Source: Candidatus Enterococcus stercoripullorum
GTDB lineage: Bacteria; Bacillota; Bacilli; Lactobacillales; Enterococcaceae
Length of the DNA stretch: 64,000 nt
Reading direction: 5' to 3'
NCBI GenBank assembly: GCA_019120335.1
Contig: DWVH01000015.1
Coordinates: forward strand, 1 to 64,000
Both the position numbers and the translations under genes were made by a program. Below, piece by piece: positions 8,919 to 20,895 of this stretch. A model generated the notes under the pieces. That model did no database searches. It was given only the letters and a program-made list of their open reading frames with translations, and was not told the DNA's origin. Position 1 is the first letter of the stretch, and every line of letters begins with the position of its first letter.

Positions 8919-9857
8919 TTAATCGTCTTTACGTAAACCTAAACCTAAATCATGTAATTTATTTTTCACTTCTTCTAAAGATTTGCGTCCTAAATTACGA
9001 ACTTTAATCATTTCAGGTTCAGACTTGTTAGTTAATTCTTGTACAGTGTTAATGCCTGCACGTTTCAAACAGTTATAAGAACGAACAGATAAATCTAATT
9101 CTTCAATCGTCATTTCTAACATTTTTTCTTTTTGTGTTTCTTCTTTTTCAACCATGATTTCAGCATGACGAGCTTCATCAGTAAGGTTCACAAAAATATC
9201 TAAATGTTCAGTCAAGATTTTAGCTGCTAAACTCATTGCGTCTAGCGGTTCGATTGATCCATCAGTCCAAATTTCCATTGTTAACTTATCGAAATCATCA
9301 CGACGACCTACACGTGTGTTTTCAACTTGGTAGTTTACACGACGAACAGGTGTATAGATTGAATCAACAGGAAGAACACCAATTGGCATATCTTCAGTTT
9401 TGTTTTCGTCAGCTTGAACGTAACCACGACCTGCTTTCACTTTTAGTCGAGCACGGAATGTAGCACCTTCACTGACTGTACAGATGTACATATCTTTGTT
9501 TAAGATTTCAACATCAGAATCAACGATAATGTCCCCTGCAGTCACAACTGCTGGACCAGTAATATCGATTTCTAAAGTTTTTTCTTCAGATCCGTACAAT
9601 TTTAAGGCTAAACCTTTAATATTCAAAATAATTTGAGACACATCTTCACGAACACCTACAATAGTAGAAAATTCATGTTGAACTGTATCGATTTGAATAC
9701 TAGTAATAGCAGCCCCTGGTAATGAAGATAAAAGGATACGACGTAGAGAATTCCCCAAAGTAGTACCATAACCTCTTTCTAAAGGTTCGACAATAAACTT
9801 GCCATAATCTCTCTCTTCATCAATTTTTGAAATTCTTGGTTTTTCGAATTCAATCAT
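8919..9857 (-). CDS. rpoA: RNA polymerase alpha subunit
   Basis: Alpha subunit (312 residues) that nucleates RNA polymerase assembly. The N-terminal dimerisation domain carries [20 protein letters not shown] near residues 27-46. The C-terminal domain binds UP elements and activators ([19 protein letters not shown] and the helix-hairpin-helix [12 protein letters not shown]). The ATG at 9857 is preferred to a GTG three codons upstream because homologues begin MIEFEKP; the GAAAGGGG site is rather far from it, so the alternative is not excluded. Located in the standard order rpsK-rpoA-rplQ. Confidence 0.97.
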   Translation of the reverse strand: MIEFEKPRISKIDEERDYGKFIVEPLERGYGTTLGNSLRRILLSSLPGAAITSIQIDTVQHEFSTIVGVREDVSQIILNIKGLALKLYGSEEKTLEIDITGPAVVTAGDIIVDSDVEILNKDMYICTVSEGATFRARLKVKAGRGYVQADENKTEDMPIGVLPVDSIYTPVRRVNYQVENTRVGRRDDFDKLTMEIWTDGSIEPLDAMSLAAKILTEHLDIFVNLTDEARHAEIMVEKEETQKEKMLEMTIEELDLSVRSYNCLKRAGINTVQELTNKSEPEMIKVRNLGRKSLEEVKNKLHDLGLGLRKDD

Positions 9858-9934
9858 TCTTATCACTTACCCCTTTCAAAACGAAAAGTGTCTTGTTCAA
9901 TGACTAATAGTTAACTCAAAATGAGCAGCACTCA

Positions 9935-10324
9935 TTAAACACGACGGCGTTTTGGAGGGCGGCATCCATTATGAGGAACTGGAGTTACATCACGAATTGC
10001 AGTTACTTCTAAACCTGCAGCTTGTAATGAACGGATAGCAGCTTCACGTCCTGAACCTGGGCCTTTAACAGTAACCTCTACAGTTCTTAATCCGTGTTCC
10101 ATTGCTGATTTAGCTGCTGTTTCTGCTGCCATTTGCGCTGCGAATGGAGTTGATTTTCTGCTTCCTTTAAATCCTAATGCACCCGCTGAAGACCAAGCTA
10201 ATGCATTACCATGAACGTCAGTAATCATGACGATAGTATTGTTAAATGTTGAATGAATATGAGCAACACCAGATTCAATATTCTTTTTGACACGGCGTTT
10301 ACGACTCACTTTTTTTCCTGCCAT
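9935..10324 (-). CDS. rpsK: 30S ribosomal protein S11
   Basis: S11 of the small-subunit platform, 129 residues. Recognised by [15 protein letters not shown], the [17 protein letters not shown] segment and the C-terminal [12 protein letters not shown]. Alpha-operon position between rpsM and rpoA. Confidence 0.97.
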   Translation of the reverse strand: MAGKKVSRKRRVKKNIESGVAHIHSTFNNTIVMITDVHGNALAWSSAGALGFKGSRKSTPFAAQMAAETAAKSAMEHGLRTVEVTVKGPGSGREAAIRSLQAAGLEVTAIRDVTPVPHNGCRPPKRRRV

Positions 10325-10354
10325 GAAGTGTTAACCTCCTTCACTAATTATTAA

Positions 10355-10720
10355 TTATTTTTTCTTACCTGCAACTGTCTTAGTAGGACCTTTACGAGTA
10401 CGTGCATTGTTCTTAGTGTTTTGACCACGAACTGGTAAACCACGACGATGACGCATTCCACGGTATGAACCGATTTCCATTAGACGTTTGATGTTAAGGT
10501 TAACTTCACGACGAAGATCACCTTCAACTTTTAATTTATCCACTTCAGCACGGATAGCATCTGTTTGTTCGTTAGTTAAGTCACGTACGCGAACATCTTC
10601 AGATACACCAGCGTTAGCTAAGATTTGTTTAGCTGTTGTTGTACCAATACCGTAAATATATGTTAATGAAACAACAACACGTTTTTCACGAGGAATGTCT
10701 ACTCCTGCAATACGAGCCAT
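10355..10720 (-). CDS. rpsM: 30S ribosomal protein S13
   Basis: S13 of the small-subunit head, 121 residues, contacting the P-site tRNA and L5. Diagnostic segments are [25 protein letters not shown] and [20 protein letters not shown] near the C-terminus. It follows rpmJ. No rpsD is present in this operon, as is normal for Firmicutes. Confidence 0.97.
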   Translation of the reverse strand: MARIAGVDIPREKRVVVSLTYIYGIGTTTAKQILANAGVSEDVRVRDLTNEQTDAIRAEVDKLKVEGDLRREVNLNIKRLMEIGSYRGMRHRRGLPVRGQNTKNNARTRKGPTKTVAGKKK

Positions 10721-10738
10721 ATTATGTTACACCTCCAA

Positions 10739-10855
10739 TTATCCTTGACGTTGTTTGTGTTTTGGATTTGCTGGGCAAATCACCATAACGCGTCCTTTAC
10801 GACGAATTACTTTACAATGTTCACACATTGGTTTTACTGATGGTCTTACTTTCAT
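10739..10855 (-). CDS. rpmJ: 50S ribosomal protein L36
   Basis: A 38-residue protein read directly from the sequence, beginning [20 protein letters not shown] and ending KHKQRQG. It carries the zinc ligands of the C+ form (CEHC, a further Cys at VICP and a His in KHK). It lies between infA and rpsM and has a GGAGG-type site before the ATG. Confidence 0.96.
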   Translation of the reverse strand: MKVRPSVKPMCEHCKVIRRKGRVMVICPANPKHKQRQG

Positions 10856-10888
10856 TGATAATACCTCCTAATGATTTACGGAGTACAA

Positions 10889-11107
10889 TTACTTAAAGCG
10901 GTAAGTAATACGACCGCGAGTTAAGTCATATGGTGATAACTCAACTGTTACCTTGTCACCAGGTAAAATACGAATGTAGTGCATTCTAATTTTACCAGAA
11001 ACGGTAGCAAGCACTTGATGGCCGTTTTCCAACTCTACTTTAAACATTGCATTCGGCAAAGTTTCGACGACTGTACCTTCAACTTCAATCATATCTTCTT
11101 TTGCCAC
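10889..11107 (-). CDS. infA: Translation initiation factor IF-1
   Basis: IF-1 (72 residues), an OB-fold protein that occupies the ribosomal A site during initiation. The sequence starts [20 protein letters not shown]. The start is a GTG at 11107 with GGAGG 8 nt upstream; an in-frame codon further upstream would add seven residues not found in homologues. The gene follows adk without an intervening map gene. Confidence 0.95.
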   Translation of the reverse strand: MAKEDMIEVEGTVVETLPNAMFKVELENGHQVLATVSGKIRMHYIRILPGDKVTVELSPYDLTRGRITYRFK

Positions 11108-11191
11108 GCACAGTACCTCCTTGTACATTTTCGTACCTTACATACGATAAAATGGCGGAATTACCTTCCACCTGAGATTCTCAAAACAATG

Positions 11192-11218
11192 CTTCTAGTA
11201 AAAAAATAATACTAGAAG
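11192..11218 (-). other. Hairpin in the infA leader
   Basis: CTTCTAGTA (11192-11200) and TACTAGAAG (11210-11218) form a perfect 9-bp stem with an A/T-only loop in the 193-nt gap between adk and infA, one of the longest gaps in the operon. It has no U tract, so it is not a plain terminator. It may be an mRNA processing or attenuation structure. Confidence 0.5.
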
Positions 11219-11300
11219 TCGGACTTAAATATTATACCACATATCCTACCAATATATCAAGAGAAAGTTCTAATTCAAGTTGGCATGTACGCGACTTTGA

Positions 11301-11957
<657 letters not shown>

Positions 11958-12007
11958 CTATAAGTTTATGAATAGTGTTGAGGAAAAACCCCAACACTTC
12001 ATGAACT

Positions 12008-13303
12008 TTAATTGATAAAACCAGTATATTTACGTTTCAGCATTAAGCCTTCAAGTTGTTTTGCAGACTCTAAAGCAACACCAATAACGATTAATAGACT
12101 TGTTCCTCCCAAGCCAATTGACCCTGGTAACTGCCAAACCATTTGTGCAATAATTGGTAATAAAGCAACGACCCCTAAGAATAGTGAGCCGACTGTACTT
12201 AAACGCATCAACAATCCAGAAACATATTCTTCAGTCTCACGACCTGGACGGATACTTGGAATATAGCTTCCTTGCTTTTGAAGATTTTCAGCAAGTTTTT
12301 CTGGATTAACTTGCACAAAGGCATAGAAAAATGTGAAACCAACAATTAATACGGTATATAACGCTGCACCTGGCACAGTATTATAACTAAATAATGTTGT
12401 CACCACTTGATACCATTGTTCATCACTATGAGAGCTTGCCAAGGCCTGGATAATTGCACTTGGCGTTGTTAAAAATGAACTTGCGAAAATTACTGGGATA
12501 ACCCCTGCGGCATTCACTTTTAATGGTAGATAACTACTTGTTGGTGCCCCAGTCATACGTTTAGTATATTGAATCGGAATTTTTCGTTCAGCTTGTTGTA
12601 CATAGGTTACAAAAGTCACAACGATTAATACAATCAAGATTAATGCCAAGGCAAATAATACTGATTTCCATAATTGGCTAGATTCAATATTGATGAAATA
12701 ATCTTCTACAATTTCTTTAATACTACCTGGCATCTGAGCAATGATACCTGCGAAGATAATCATTGAAACACCATTACCAATCCCTTTTTCAGTAATTTGT
12801 TCCCCTAACCAAGTTACAAACATTGTTCCCGTAGTTAAGATAAAACCAATTAAGATGAAAGTAGTTACTGTTGGATTTTTAACGAAACCTAATTGTGTAA
12901 AGTAGTTAAAACCAGCAGTAATCGTTACTGATTGGGCAAAGGCTAATACCAAAGTAATATATCGAGTAGCTTGGTTCAATTTTCGTCGACCAACTTCCCC
13001 TTGTTTAGACCATTCTACAAATTTCGGTACAATGTCCATTTGTAGTAACTGAACAATGATGGAAGCTGTGATATAAGGAGATACCCCCATGGCAAAAATT
13101 GAAAAGCGTTGGATTGAACTACCACTTACTAAATTAAGCATATTTAGAAATGGTAGATCAGCAATGCTCTGTAAAGATGCCGCATTTACTCCCGGAATAG
13201 TAATATGAGTACCTACACGGAAAATAAACAAAATAAACACTGTAAACAGAATTCTGGATCGGATATCTTTTACTTTAAAAGCGTCCTTCAGCAATTTAAG
13301 CAT
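12008..13303 (-). CDS. secY: Protein translocase subunit SecY
   Basis: Channel subunit of the Sec translocon, 431 residues with ten predicted membrane helices. The N-terminus MLKLLKDAFKVKDIRSRILF, the plug-region GVNAASLQ and the cytosolic loop RKIPIQYTKRM are diagnostic. It lies 3 nt after rplO, implying coupled translation. It is the only integral membrane protein in the ribosomal operon. Confidence 0.97.
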   Translation of the reverse strand: MLKLLKDAFKVKDIRSRILFTVFILFIFRVGTHITIPGVNAASLQSIADLPFLNMLNLVSGSSIQRFSIFAMGVSPYITASIIVQLLQMDIVPKFVEWSKQGEVGRRKLNQATRYITLVLAFAQSVTITAGFNYFTQLGFVKNPTVTTFILIGFILTTGTMFVTWLGEQITEKGIGNGVSMIIFAGIIAQMPGSIKEIVEDYFINIESSQLWKSVLFALALILIVLIVVTFVTYVQQAERKIPIQYTKRMTGAPTSSYLPLKVNAAGVIPVIFASSFLTTPSAIIQALASSHSDEQWYQVVTTLFSYNTVPGAALYTVLIVGFTFFYAFVQVNPEKLAENLQKQGSYIPSIRPGRETEEYVSGLLMRLSTVGSLFLGVVALLPIIAQMVWQLPGSIGLGGTSLLIVIGVALESAKQLEGLMLKRKYTGFIN

Positions 13304-13306
13304 GCG

Positions 13307-13747
13307 TTAAATCACCTCGATTGATCCACCAGCAGCAACAATTGCTTCTTCTGCGGCTTTTGAGAACTTAGCGGCTTTAACTGTTAATTTCTTAGATAAT
13401 GTTCCGTTTCCTAAAACTTTGATTCCAGCTTTTGCATCTTTTACGATTCCAGCCTCCACTAAAGCTACAGGAGTCACTTCAGCACCATCTTCAAAACGGT
13501 TTAAAACGTCTAAGTTGACAACAGCGTATTCTTTGCGGTTAATATTAGTAAATCCACGTTTTGGTAAACGACGGAACAATGGTGTTTGTCCCCCTTCAAA
13601 ACCTAAACGTACACCACCACCTGAACGAGCTTTTTGCCCTTTTTGTCCACGTCCTGCTGTTTTACCGTTACCTGATGAAGTTCCACGACCAACACGATTA
13701 CGTACTTGACGAGACCCTTCTGCAGGTTTTAATTCATGAAGTTTCAT
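13307..13747 (-). CDS. rplO: 50S ribosomal protein L15
   Basis: L15, 146 residues, a late-assembling large-subunit protein. The glycine- and arginine-rich N-terminal extension ([20 protein letters not shown]) threads into the rRNA core. Situated between rpmD and secY. Confidence 0.97.
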   Translation of the reverse strand: MKLHELKPAEGSRQVRNRVGRGTSSGNGKTAGRGQKGQKARSGGGVRLGFEGGQTPLFRRLPKRGFTNINRKEYAVVNLDVLNRFEDGAEVTPVALVEAGIVKDAKAGIKVLGNGTLSKKLTVKAAKFSKAAEEAIVAAGGSIEVI

Positions 13748-13790
13748 GTATTTGGCACCTCCTTAATGAATAAGTATAAATTGTTTCTAA

Positions 13791-13970
13791 TTAAATTTCT
13801 TTAACGTCCACTAAGTGAGAAACAGCTTTGATCATACCTTTAACTGCATCGTTAGCAGGTTTTACTACTGAGCTGTTTACTTTTGTTAGACCTAACGCTT
13901 GAACAGTTTTGCGTTGGCTTTGAGGACGTCCGATAACACTGCGTTTTAAAGTAATTTTTAATTCAGCCAT
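13791..13970 (-). CDS. rpmD: 50S ribosomal protein L30
   Basis: A 59-residue protein read from the sequence between rplO and rpsE, starting [20 protein letters not shown] and ending DVKEI. This is the normal short bacterial L30 length. A ribosome-binding site precedes the ATG at 13970. Confidence 0.95.
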   Translation of the reverse strand: MAELKITLKRSVIGRPQSQRKTVQALGLTKVNSSVVKPANDAVKGMIKAVSHLVDVKEI

Positions 13971-13983
13971 TATTTAGTCCTCC

Positions 13984-14484
13984 TTAACCGATTAATTCTT
14001 CAACTGATTTACCACGTAATGCAGCAACTTCTTCAGCGCGTTTTAATTGTTTCAAACCTTCAATTGTTGCACGTACAACATTAATTGGTGTGTTTGAACG
14101 TAAAGATTTAGATGCGATATCAGCGATACCAGCTAATTCTAAGACAGCACGAGTTGGCCCCCCGGCTACAACCCCAGAACCTTCTACAGCTGGTTTCATT
14201 AAGATGCGTCCACCACCAAAAGTTCCGATAACTTCATGAGGGATAGTAGTCCCAACCATTGGTACTTCGATAAGGTTTTTCTTAGCATCTTCAACAGCTT
14301 TACGGATTGCTTCTGGAACTTCTTGCGCTTTACCAGTACCAAAACCTACATGTCCGTTTTTATCACCGACAACAACTAAAGCTGCAAAACGTAAACGACG
14401 TCCACCTTTAACAACTTTTGTTACACGGTTAATCGCTACAACGCGGTCTTCTAATTCCAAATGTTTTGGATCAATATAAACCAT
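13984..14484 (-). CDS. rpsE: 30S ribosomal protein S5
   Basis: S5, 166 residues, involved in decoding fidelity and mRNA entry. The N-terminal double-stranded RNA-binding fold contains [15 protein letters not shown] and [17 protein letters not shown]; the C-terminal domain carries [14 protein letters not shown]. Position rplR-rpsE-rpmD is the conserved spc order. Confidence 0.97.
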   Translation of the reverse strand: MVYIDPKHLELEDRVVAINRVTKVVKGGRRLRFAALVVVGDKNGHVGFGTGKAQEVPEAIRKAVEDAKKNLIEVPMVGTTIPHEVIGTFGGGRILMKPAVEGSGVVAGGPTRAVLELAGIADIASKSLRSNTPINVVRATIEGLKQLKRAEEVAALRGKSVEELIG

Positions 14485-14504
14485 GAATGGTGTTCCTCCT
14501 TCTA

Positions 14505-14861
14505 TTAAAATTCAAGTCCATTTTCGCGAGCTGCTTGTGCTAAAGCTGCTACACGGCCATGGTAAAGGTATCCACCACGGTCAAAGACTACATTTTTAAT
14601 ACCTTTTGCTGCAGCACGTTCTGCTACTAATTTACCAACAGCTTGTGCTTGTTCAGTTTTTGTTCCACCTGAAATTTCTTTATCTAAGGCAGAGGCACTT
14701 GCTAGCGTCACACCCGCTACGTCATCAATAATTTGAGCGTAGATGTTTTTATTAGAACGAAAAACGTTCAAGCGTGGGCACTCAGCAGTACCAGAGATTT
14801 TGTTACGTACACGACGATGTCTTTTTTGACGTGTTTTATTTTTGTCTGGTTTTGTAATCAC
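14505..14861 (-). CDS. rplR: 50S ribosomal protein L18
   Basis: L18 (118 residues), which binds 5S rRNA. Signature parts are [20 protein letters not shown] and [14 protein letters not shown]. The chosen start is a GTG at 14861 giving MITKPDKNK, with GAGGTG 6 nt upstream; another GTG three codons earlier overlaps that ribosome-binding site. Confidence 0.95.
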   Translation of the reverse strand: MITKPDKNKTRQKRHRRVRNKISGTAECPRLNVFRSNKNIYAQIIDDVAGVTLASASALDKEISGGTKTEQAQAVGKLVAERAAAKGIKNVVFDRGGYLYHGRVAALAQAARENGLEF

Positions 14862-14892
14862 AATTGTCACCTCTTTTATTATGCTGGCCTAA

Positions 14893-14918
14893 GCCGCGAA
14901 TCGTAAACAATGTTGTTT
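14893..14918 (-). other. Intercistronic hairpin between rplF and rplR
   Basis: AATCGTAAACA and TGTTTACGATT pair as a near-perfect 11-bp stem in the gap just after the rplF stop codon. No T run follows, so transcription probably continues into rplR. An mRNA stability or processing role is possible. Confidence 0.45.
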
Positions 14919-14922
14919 ACGA

Positions 14923-15459
14923 TTATTTACCAGTTTTACCTTCTTTACGGCGTACATATTCACCAACATAGCGAATACCTTTACCTTTATAAGGTTCTGG
15001 TGGACGAACACCACGAATGTTCGCTGCAATTTCACCTACAGCTTCTTTGCTGATTCCTTTAACAACAACTTGTGTGTTAGATGGAACTTCAAATGTTATA
15101 CCTGCAGGAGCAGTAATTTCAACAGGATGAGAGTAACCTACGTTTAATACAAGTTTTGAACCTTGTAATTGTGCACGGTACCCAACCCCAATTAATTCTA
15201 ATGCTTTTTGGAAACCTTCGCTTACACCAACAACCATGTTATGGAAGATTGCGCGAGTAGTTCCGTGAATTGTTTTCATTTCTTTTGAGTCATTTGGACG
15301 TGTGAAAGTCACTTCGTTACCTTCGATATTCATTTTGATATCTTCTGAGAAAGTACGCGTTAATTCACCTTTAGGACCTTTGACTGTAATTTCGTTTCCG
15401 TTTTGTTTAACTTCCACACCTTGAGGAAGAACAACAACTTTATTACCGATACGGCTCAC
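14923..15459 (-). CDS. rplF: 50S ribosomal protein L6
   Basis: L6, 178 residues, two L6 folds near the factor-binding site. [17 protein letters not shown] starts the protein, and the C-terminal motif [20 protein letters not shown] is the family signature. It follows rpsH. Confidence 0.97.
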   Translation of the reverse strand: MSRIGNKVVVLPQGVEVKQNGNEITVKGPKGELTRTFSEDIKMNIEGNEVTFTRPNDSKEMKTIHGTTRAIFHNMVVGVSEGFQKALELIGVGYRAQLQGSKLVLNVGYSHPVEITAPAGITFEVPSNTQVVVKGISKEAVGEIAANIRGVRPPEPYKGKGIRYVGEYVRRKEGKTGK

Positions 15460-15487
15460 TATCAGACACCTCCTCGTTGATTAATTC

Positions 15488-15886
15488 TTACCATACGTAA
15501 GCGACAACTTCGCCACCGATGTTTTTAGCTCTAGCTTCTTTATCAGTGATTACACCTTCAGAAGTTGAGATAATTGCAATCCCTAAACCATTTAATACTT
15601 TAGGTACTTCGTCAGCTTTTACATAAGCACGTAAACCTGGTTTTGAGATACGTTTTAAGTTAGTGATAACACGTTCGCCGTTTTTACCGTATTTTAAGAA
15701 CACACGGATTACGCCTTGTTTGTCATCTTCAATATATTCTACATCACGTACGAAACCTTCACGTTTTAAGATTTCAGCGATGTCACGTTTGATTTTTGAT
15801 GCAGGTACTTCTAAAACTTCATGTTTAACCATGTTTGCATTACGAATGCGAGTTAGAAAATCTGCAATTGGATCTGTCATGACCAT
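15488..15886 (-). CDS. rpsH: 30S ribosomal protein S8
   Basis: S8, 132 residues, a primary 16S rRNA binder that in many bacteria also represses the spc operon. [16 protein letters not shown] near the start and the C-terminal [13 protein letters not shown] segment are diagnostic. Two starts (MVMTDP or MTDP) are possible; the longer is kept. Confidence 0.97.
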   Translation of the reverse strand: MVMTDPIADFLTRIRNANMVKHEVLEVPASKIKRDIAEILKREGFVRDVEYIEDDKQGVIRVFLKYGKNGERVITNLKRISKPGLRAYVKADEVPKVLNGLGIAIISTSEGVITDKEARAKNIGGEVVAYVW

Positions 15887-15922
15887 TAGATGATTTACCT
15901 CCTTTATGCGAATTTAACTTTT

Positions 15923-16108
15923 TTACCAGCTAGCTTTCTTCACGCCGGGAATTTGACCTTTATAGGCAAGTTCGCGGAAGCAAATACGGCAAAGTTTAAA
16001 TTTACGATAAACTGAATGTGGACGTCCGCAACGTTCGCAACGAGTATATTCTTGAGTTGAGAATTTTGCAGGGCGTTTGTTTTTAGCAATCATTGATTTT
16101 TTAGCCAC
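15923..16108 (-). CDS. rpsN: 30S ribosomal protein S14, zinc-binding type
   Basis: Short (61-residue) zinc-dependent S14 with two CxxC pairs (CERCGRPH and CRICFRE), between rplE and rpsH. A zinc-independent paralogue often lies elsewhere in such genomes and is not in this window. Confidence 0.97.
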   Translation of the reverse strand: MAKKSMIAKNKRPAKFSTQEYTRCERCGRPHSVYRKFKLCRICFRELAYKGQIPGVKKASW

Positions 16109-16126
16109 GTAGTTCGCCTCCTTTTA

Positions 16127-16666
16127 TTATTTTGCAAATGGCATGCCTAATTGTGTTAACAACTCACGAGATTCTTCATCTGTTTGAGCTGTAGTTACAA
16201 TTACGATATCCATACCACGTACTTTATCTACTAAATCGTAGTCCACTTCAGGGAAGATTAATTGTTCTTTTACACCTAAAGTGTAGTTTCCACGTCCATC
16301 AAAGGCTTTTTTGCTTACACCGTGGAAGTCACGCACACGTGGAAGTGAAACAGTAACTAATTTATCTAAAAATTCGTACATTCTTTCACCACGTAAAGTA
16401 ACTTTCGCACCGATTGGCATTCCTTCACGTAAACGGAAACCAGCGATTGATTTCTTAGCTTTAGTAATTAAAGGTTTTTGACCTGAAATTAATTGTAATT
16501 CTTCAACAGCTTTATCTAAGTTTTTAGCGTTTGATACAGCATCACCAACACCCATGTTGATAACAATCTTTTCAACTTTAGGAACTTGCATCACTGAGCT
16601 ATATTCAAATTTTTCCATTAAAGATGGAACAACTTCTTTTGTATATTTTTCTTTAAGGCGGTTCAT
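16127..16666 (-). CDS. rplE: 50S ribosomal protein L5
   Basis: L5, 179 residues, which binds 5S rRNA and contacts S13 in the inter-subunit bridge. Signature segments are [19 protein letters not shown] and [18 protein letters not shown]. Located between rplX and rpsN. Confidence 0.97.
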   Translation of the reverse strand: MNRLKEKYTKEVVPSLMEKFEYSSVMQVPKVEKIVINMGVGDAVSNAKNLDKAVEELQLISGQKPLITKAKKSIAGFRLREGMPIGAKVTLRGERMYEFLDKLVTVSLPRVRDFHGVSKKAFDGRGNYTLGVKEQLIFPEVDYDLVDKVRGMDIVIVTTAQTDEESRELLTQLGMPFAK

Positions 16667-16694
16667 TCAGTAAGCCCCTCCTTCCTTATTTTTC

Positions 16695-17006
16695 TTATTT
16701 ATCTAAAACTTCACCGGTTTTCTTAGAAACGCGGACTTTTTTGCCATCAACTTCTTTGTAAGCAACTTTTGTAGGTTGGCCGTTTGAAGGATCGATTACC
16801 ATTACGTTAGATACGTGAATTGGCGCTTCAACTTCAACGATTCCACCTTGAGGAGCAGCTTGAGAAGGTTTTTGGTGTTTTTTCACAATGTTTACACCTT
16901 CAACGATGACTTTATCTTTTTTAGGTAGGGCAGCTAAAACTACGCCTTCCTTATTTTTGTCTTTTCCAGTGATAACTTTAACTTTATCGCCTTTTTTAAC
17001 AAACAT
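16695..17006 (-). CDS. rplX: 50S ribosomal protein L24
   Basis: L24, 103 residues, an assembly initiator with an N-terminal KOW motif ([20 protein letters not shown]). Located between rplN and rplE. Confidence 0.97.
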   Translation of the reverse strand: MFVKKGDKVKVITGKDKNKEGVVLAALPKKDKVIVEGVNIVKKHQKPSQAAPQGGIVEVEAPIHVSNVMVIDPSNGQPTKVAYKEVDGKKVRVSKKTGEVLDK

Positions 17007-17040
17007 CTATCTTAGCACCTCCTTATGTTTTATTGACCTA

Positions 17041-17448
<408 letters not shown>

Positions 17449-17470
17449 CTATATAGGAAAATCTCGTTGA

Positions 17471-17737
17471 TTAAATAATCACTGCTTTTTCAACAATCTC
17501 TACTAGACGGAAACGTTTTGTAGCTGATAATGGACGAGTTTCCATAATTTTCACGATATCTCCAACTTTTGCTTCATTGTTTTCATCGTGAGCTTTGTAT
17601 TTCTTAGAATAGTTCATACGTTTACCATAGATTGGGTGGTTACGTTTTGTTTCAACGACAACAGTAATGGTTTTATCCATTTTGTCAGAAACCACACGTC
17701 CTTGATAAACTTTGCGTTGATTTCTTTCTTCAGTCAT
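17471..17737 (-). CDS. rpsQ: 30S ribosomal protein S17
   Basis: S17, 88 residues, an OB-fold 16S rRNA binder. [18 protein letters not shown] and [19 protein letters not shown] are diagnostic. Located between rpmC and rplN. Confidence 0.97.
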   Translation of the reverse strand: MTEERNQRKVYQGRVVSDKMDKTITVVVETKRNHPIYGKRMNYSKKYKAHDENNEAKVGDIVKIMETRPLSATKRFRLVEIVEKAVII

Positions 17738-17761
17738 ACGATGAATGGCCTCCTTCCACGA

Positions 17762-17950
17762 TTACTTAGCTTGTTCACGCAGCACAGTTTTGATGCGTGC
17801 AATCGATTTACGTACTTCTTTGATTCGTGCAGTGTTTTCTAATTGACCTGTAGCTAATTGGAATCTAAGATTGAACAATTCTTCTTTTAATTGTTTTTCT
17901 TGATCTAGCATTTCGGCAGTGGTTAATTCTCTGATTTCTTTAACCTTCAT
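17762..17950 (-). CDS. rpmC: 50S ribosomal protein L29
   Basis: L29 (62 residues), near the polypeptide exit where SRP and trigger factor dock. [19 protein letters not shown] starts the protein. The ATG at 17950 is chosen because it matches homologues and has GGTGGTG upstream. It overlaps the end of rplP by 11 nt. Confidence 0.95.
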   Translation of the reverse strand: MKVKEIRELTTAEMLDQEKQLKEELFNLRFQLATGQLENTARIKEVRKSIARIKTVLREQAK

Positions 17951-18374
17951 TCGATTCACCACCCATTTCCTCACGTTTTACGATTTTAGTTTTTACTGGT
18001 AATTTGTGAGAAGCAAGACGTAAAGCTTCACGAGCTACTTCTTCAGGAACGCCAGCTACTTCAAACATGATTTTGCCGCGTTTAACTGGTGCAACCCAAC
18101 CTTCAGGTGCCCCTTTACCAGAACCCATACGTACCCCAATCGCTTTGGCAGTATAAGATTTGTGAGGGAAGATTTTAATCCATACTTTCCCACCACGTTT
18201 CATGTAACGAGTCATAGCAATACGGGCTGCTTCGATTTGACGGTTGGTAATCCAATGTGATTCAACTGCTTGCAAACCGTATTCACCAAAAGTAACTTCT
18301 TTACCGCCTTTAGCTTCACCACGCATTTTACCGCGGAACTCACGACGGTGTTTCACACGTTTTGGTACTAACAT
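17940..18374 (-). CDS. rplP: 50S ribosomal protein L16
   Basis: L16, 144 residues, close to the A-site tRNA elbow. [19 protein letters not shown] and the conserved [19 protein letters not shown] loop identify it. It overlaps rpmC, indicating coupled translation, and lies 3 nt after rpsC. Confidence 0.97.
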   Translation of the reverse strand: MLVPKRVKHRREFRGKMRGEAKGGKEVTFGEYGLQAVESHWITNRQIEAARIAMTRYMKRGGKVWIKIFPHKSYTAKAIGVRMGSGKGAPEGWVAPVKRGKIMFEVAGVPEEVAREALRLASHKLPVKTKIVKREEMGGESNEG

Positions 18375-18377
18375 GTC

Positions 18378-19034
18378 TTATTTCCCTCCTTTTTCAGTAT
18401 TCTTTTTAGTTGGAAGAACTTCTCCACGATAGATCCATACTTTAACACCAAGTTTACCGTATGTTGTATCTGCTTCTTCCCATGCGTAGTCAATATCTGC
18501 ACGCAATGTATGAAGTGGAACTGTTCCTTCTGAGTATCCTTCGCTACGAGCAATATCTGCACCGTTTAAACGACCTGATACTTGTGTTTTAATACCTTTA
18601 GCTCCTGAACGCATTGTACGTTGGATAGCTTGTTTTTGTGCACGACGGAAAGCAACACGGTTTTCTAATTGACGTGCAATACCTTCGCCGACTAATTTAG
18701 CATCTAAATCTGGTTTTTTGATTTCAACAATGTTAATGTGAACTCGTTTACCAGTTAATTTATTTAATTCTTTACGTAGGTTTTCGACTTCAGCACCGCC
18801 TTTACCGATAACCATACCTGGTTTAGCTGTGTGGATTGAAACGTTCACGCGATTTGCAGCACGTTCGATTTCTACTGTTGACACAGCGGCATCAGCAAGT
18901 TTAGATGCGATAAATTTACGAATTCTTAAATCTTCGTGTAGATATTCAGCATACTCTTTTTCAGCATACCATTTTGCATCCCAGTCACGGATGACGCCTA
19001 CACGCATTCCAATTGGATGTACTTTTTGACCCAC
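18378..19034 (-). CDS. rpsC: 30S ribosomal protein S3
   Basis: S3, 218 residues, with an N-terminal KH domain containing [20 protein letters not shown] and a C-terminal domain with [20 protein letters not shown]. It lines the mRNA entry channel. Located between rplV and rplP. Confidence 0.97.
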   Translation of the reverse strand: MGQKVHPIGMRVGVIRDWDAKWYAEKEYAEYLHEDLRIRKFIASKLADAAVSTVEIERAANRVNVSIHTAKPGMVIGKGGAEVENLRKELNKLTGKRVHINIVEIKKPDLDAKLVGEGIARQLENRVAFRRAQKQAIQRTMRSGAKGIKTQVSGRLNGADIARSEGYSEGTVPLHTLRADIDYAWEEADTTYGKLGVKVWIYRGEVLPTKKNTEKGGK

Positions 19035-19047
19035 TGATTGTCCCTCC

Positions 19048-19395
19048 TTATTTTTCTGATACGACTACCGTAATATGACTTGTACGTTTGTTGATTGGTG
19101 AAGCTGATCCTTTCGCACGTGGACGGAAACGTTTCATAGTTGGTCCTTCGTTAACAAAAGCTTCAGATACATATAAGTTTTCAACATCTAAGTCAAAATT
19201 ATTTTCAGCATTCGCAATAGCTGACATTAAAACTTTTTCAATGATTGATGCAGCTTTATTTGGTGTGAATTTTAGAATTGCAATTGCTTCAGCAACGCTT
19301 TTTCCTCGGATTAAATCGATAACTAAACGCGCTTTACGAGGAGATGTACGTACTGTTTTAGCAGTTGCTTTAGCTGATGTAATTTGTTCTGCCAT
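19048..19395 (-). CDS. rplV: 50S ribosomal protein L22
   Basis: L22, 115 residues; its beta hairpin lines the nascent-peptide exit tunnel and can carry macrolide-resistance changes. The segment [20 protein letters not shown] looks like the normal sensitive form. Located between rpsS and rpsC. Confidence 0.97.
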   Translation of the reverse strand: MAEQITSAKATAKTVRTSPRKARLVIDLIRGKSVAEAIAILKFTPNKAASIIEKVLMSAIANAENNFDLDVENLYVSEAFVNEGPTMKRFRPRAKGSASPINKRTSHITVVVSEK

Positions 19396-19415
19396 TATTA
19401 TATCCTCCCCTCAGA

Positions 19416-19694
19416 CTAGCGTTTTGTCTTCTTATCGTCTGCAGCGTGGCCACGATAAGTTCTAGTTGGTGCAAATTCACCTAATTTATGTCCTACCATG
19501 TCTTCTTGAATGTAAACTGGCACGTGTTTACGTCCATCATACACAGCGATTGTGAATCCAACAAAACTTGGGAAGATTGTAGAACGACGAGACCAAGTTT
19601 TGATTACTTTTTTCTTTTCAACACCTTGTTGTGCTTCGACCTTTTTCATCAAATGGTCATCGACAAAAGGTCCTTTCTTTAAGCTACGACCCAT
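19416..19694 (-). CDS. rpsS: 30S ribosomal protein S19
   Basis: S19, 92 residues, head of the small subunit. [20 protein letters not shown] and the C-terminal [20 protein letters not shown] are family signatures. Located between rplB and rplV. Confidence 0.97.
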   Translation of the reverse strand: MGRSLKKGPFVDDHLMKKVEAQQGVEKKKVIKTWSRRSTIFPSFVGFTIAVYDGRKHVPVYIQEDMVGHKLGEFAPTRTYRGHAADDKKTKR

Positions 19695-19736
19695 GGTGAA
19701 CCTCCTCTCAAAATGTGCGACACATGGTCATAAAAA

Positions 19737-20570
19737 TTATTTAGTCTTACGACGACGAACAATAAGTTTGTTTGATTTAGCTTTCTTGTTACGTGTTTTG
19801 AAGCCAAGAGCTGGTTGACCCCAAGGTGAAACTGGTGCTTTACGTCCGATTGGAGCACGACCTTCACCACCACCGTGTGGGTGATCATTAGGGTTCATTA
19901 CGCTACCACGAACAGTTGGACGTTTACGTAACCAACGAGAGCGACCTGCTTTACCAATGTTAATTAATTCATGTTGTTCGTTACCAACAGCACCGATTGT
20001 TGCACGGCATGTTGCTAAAATCATACGAACTTCACCTGAGTTTAGGCGGATAAGAACGTATTTACCTTCTTTACCTAAAACCTGAGCACTTGTACCAGCA
20101 GAGCGGATTAATTGTCCACCTTTACCTGGTTTTAATTCGATATTGTGGATAACTGTACCAACTGGAATGTTTTCTAATGGTAATGCATTACCCACTTTAA
20201 TATCAGCTTCAGGACCAGAAACAACTGTCATGCCTACTTCTAATCCTTTAGGTGCTAAGATATAAGTTTTTACTCCATCTTCGTAGTGCAATAAAGCAAT
20301 GTTTGCAGAACGGTTTGGATCGTATTCAATTGTCGCAACTTTAGCTACAACATTATCTTTGTTACGTTTGAAATCGATCAAACGGTATTGACGTTTATGA
20401 CCGCCACCTTGGTGACGTACAGTGATGCGTCCGTTGTTGTTACGGCCGGCATTGTTTTTCAATGGTGCCAATAATGATTTTTCTGGTTTTGAAGTAGTAA
20501 TTTCAGCAAAATCAGAAGAAGTCATATTACGACGACCATTTGAGGTAGGTTTGTACTTTTTAATCGCCAC
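19737..20570 (-). CDS. rplB: 50S ribosomal protein L2
   Basis: L2, 277 residues, needed for subunit association and peptidyl transfer. Seen are [18 protein letters not shown] near residue 50 and the C-terminal [20 protein letters not shown], which contains the conserved histidine. Located between rplW and rpsS. Confidence 0.97.
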   Translation of the reverse strand: MAIKKYKPTSNGRRNMTSSDFAEITTSKPEKSLLAPLKNNAGRNNNGRITVRHQGGGHKRQYRLIDFKRNKDNVVAKVATIEYDPNRSANIALLHYEDGVKTYILAPKGLEVGMTVVSGPEADIKVGNALPLENIPVGTVIHNIELKPGKGGQLIRSAGTSAQVLGKEGKYVLIRLNSGEVRMILATCRATIGAVGNEQHELINIGKAGRSRWLRKRPTVRGSVMNPNDHPHGGGEGRAPIGRKAPVSPWGQPALGFKTRNKKAKSNKLIVRRRKTK

Positions 20571-20607
20571 GTCTTTTTCCCTCCTATTAATAATCTATCT
20601 AGTTTTA

Positions 20608-20895
20608 TTATTCAGCTGAGAATAATTCGATTGCTTTTGAATCGCTTGTTAATGTCACAATAGCTTTGCGACGTTTCTTTGTATAACCTGCATATTTACC
20701 CATACGTTTGAATTTAGGACGTACGTTTACGATGTTTACGTCTTTAACTTTCACATCGAAAGCAGCTTCTACAGCTTGTTTTACTAATGTTTTGTTTGCA
20801 CGAGTATCCACTTCAAAAGTGTATTTGTTTTCTTCCATTGCGTTCATAGACTTTTCAGTGATTACTGGGCGTTTAATGACATCTAGTAAGTTCAT
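20608..20895 (-). CDS. rplW: 50S ribosomal protein L23
   Basis: L23, 95 residues, the trigger-factor docking site at the exit tunnel. [19 protein letters not shown] near the N-terminus is typical. Its start overlaps the rplD stop by one base, so translation is probably coupled. Confidence 0.97.
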   Translation of the reverse strand: MNLLDVIKRPVITEKSMNAMEENKYTFEVDTRANKTLVKQAVEAAFDVKVKDVNIVNVRPKFKRMGKYAGYTKKRRKAIVTLTSDSKAIELFSAE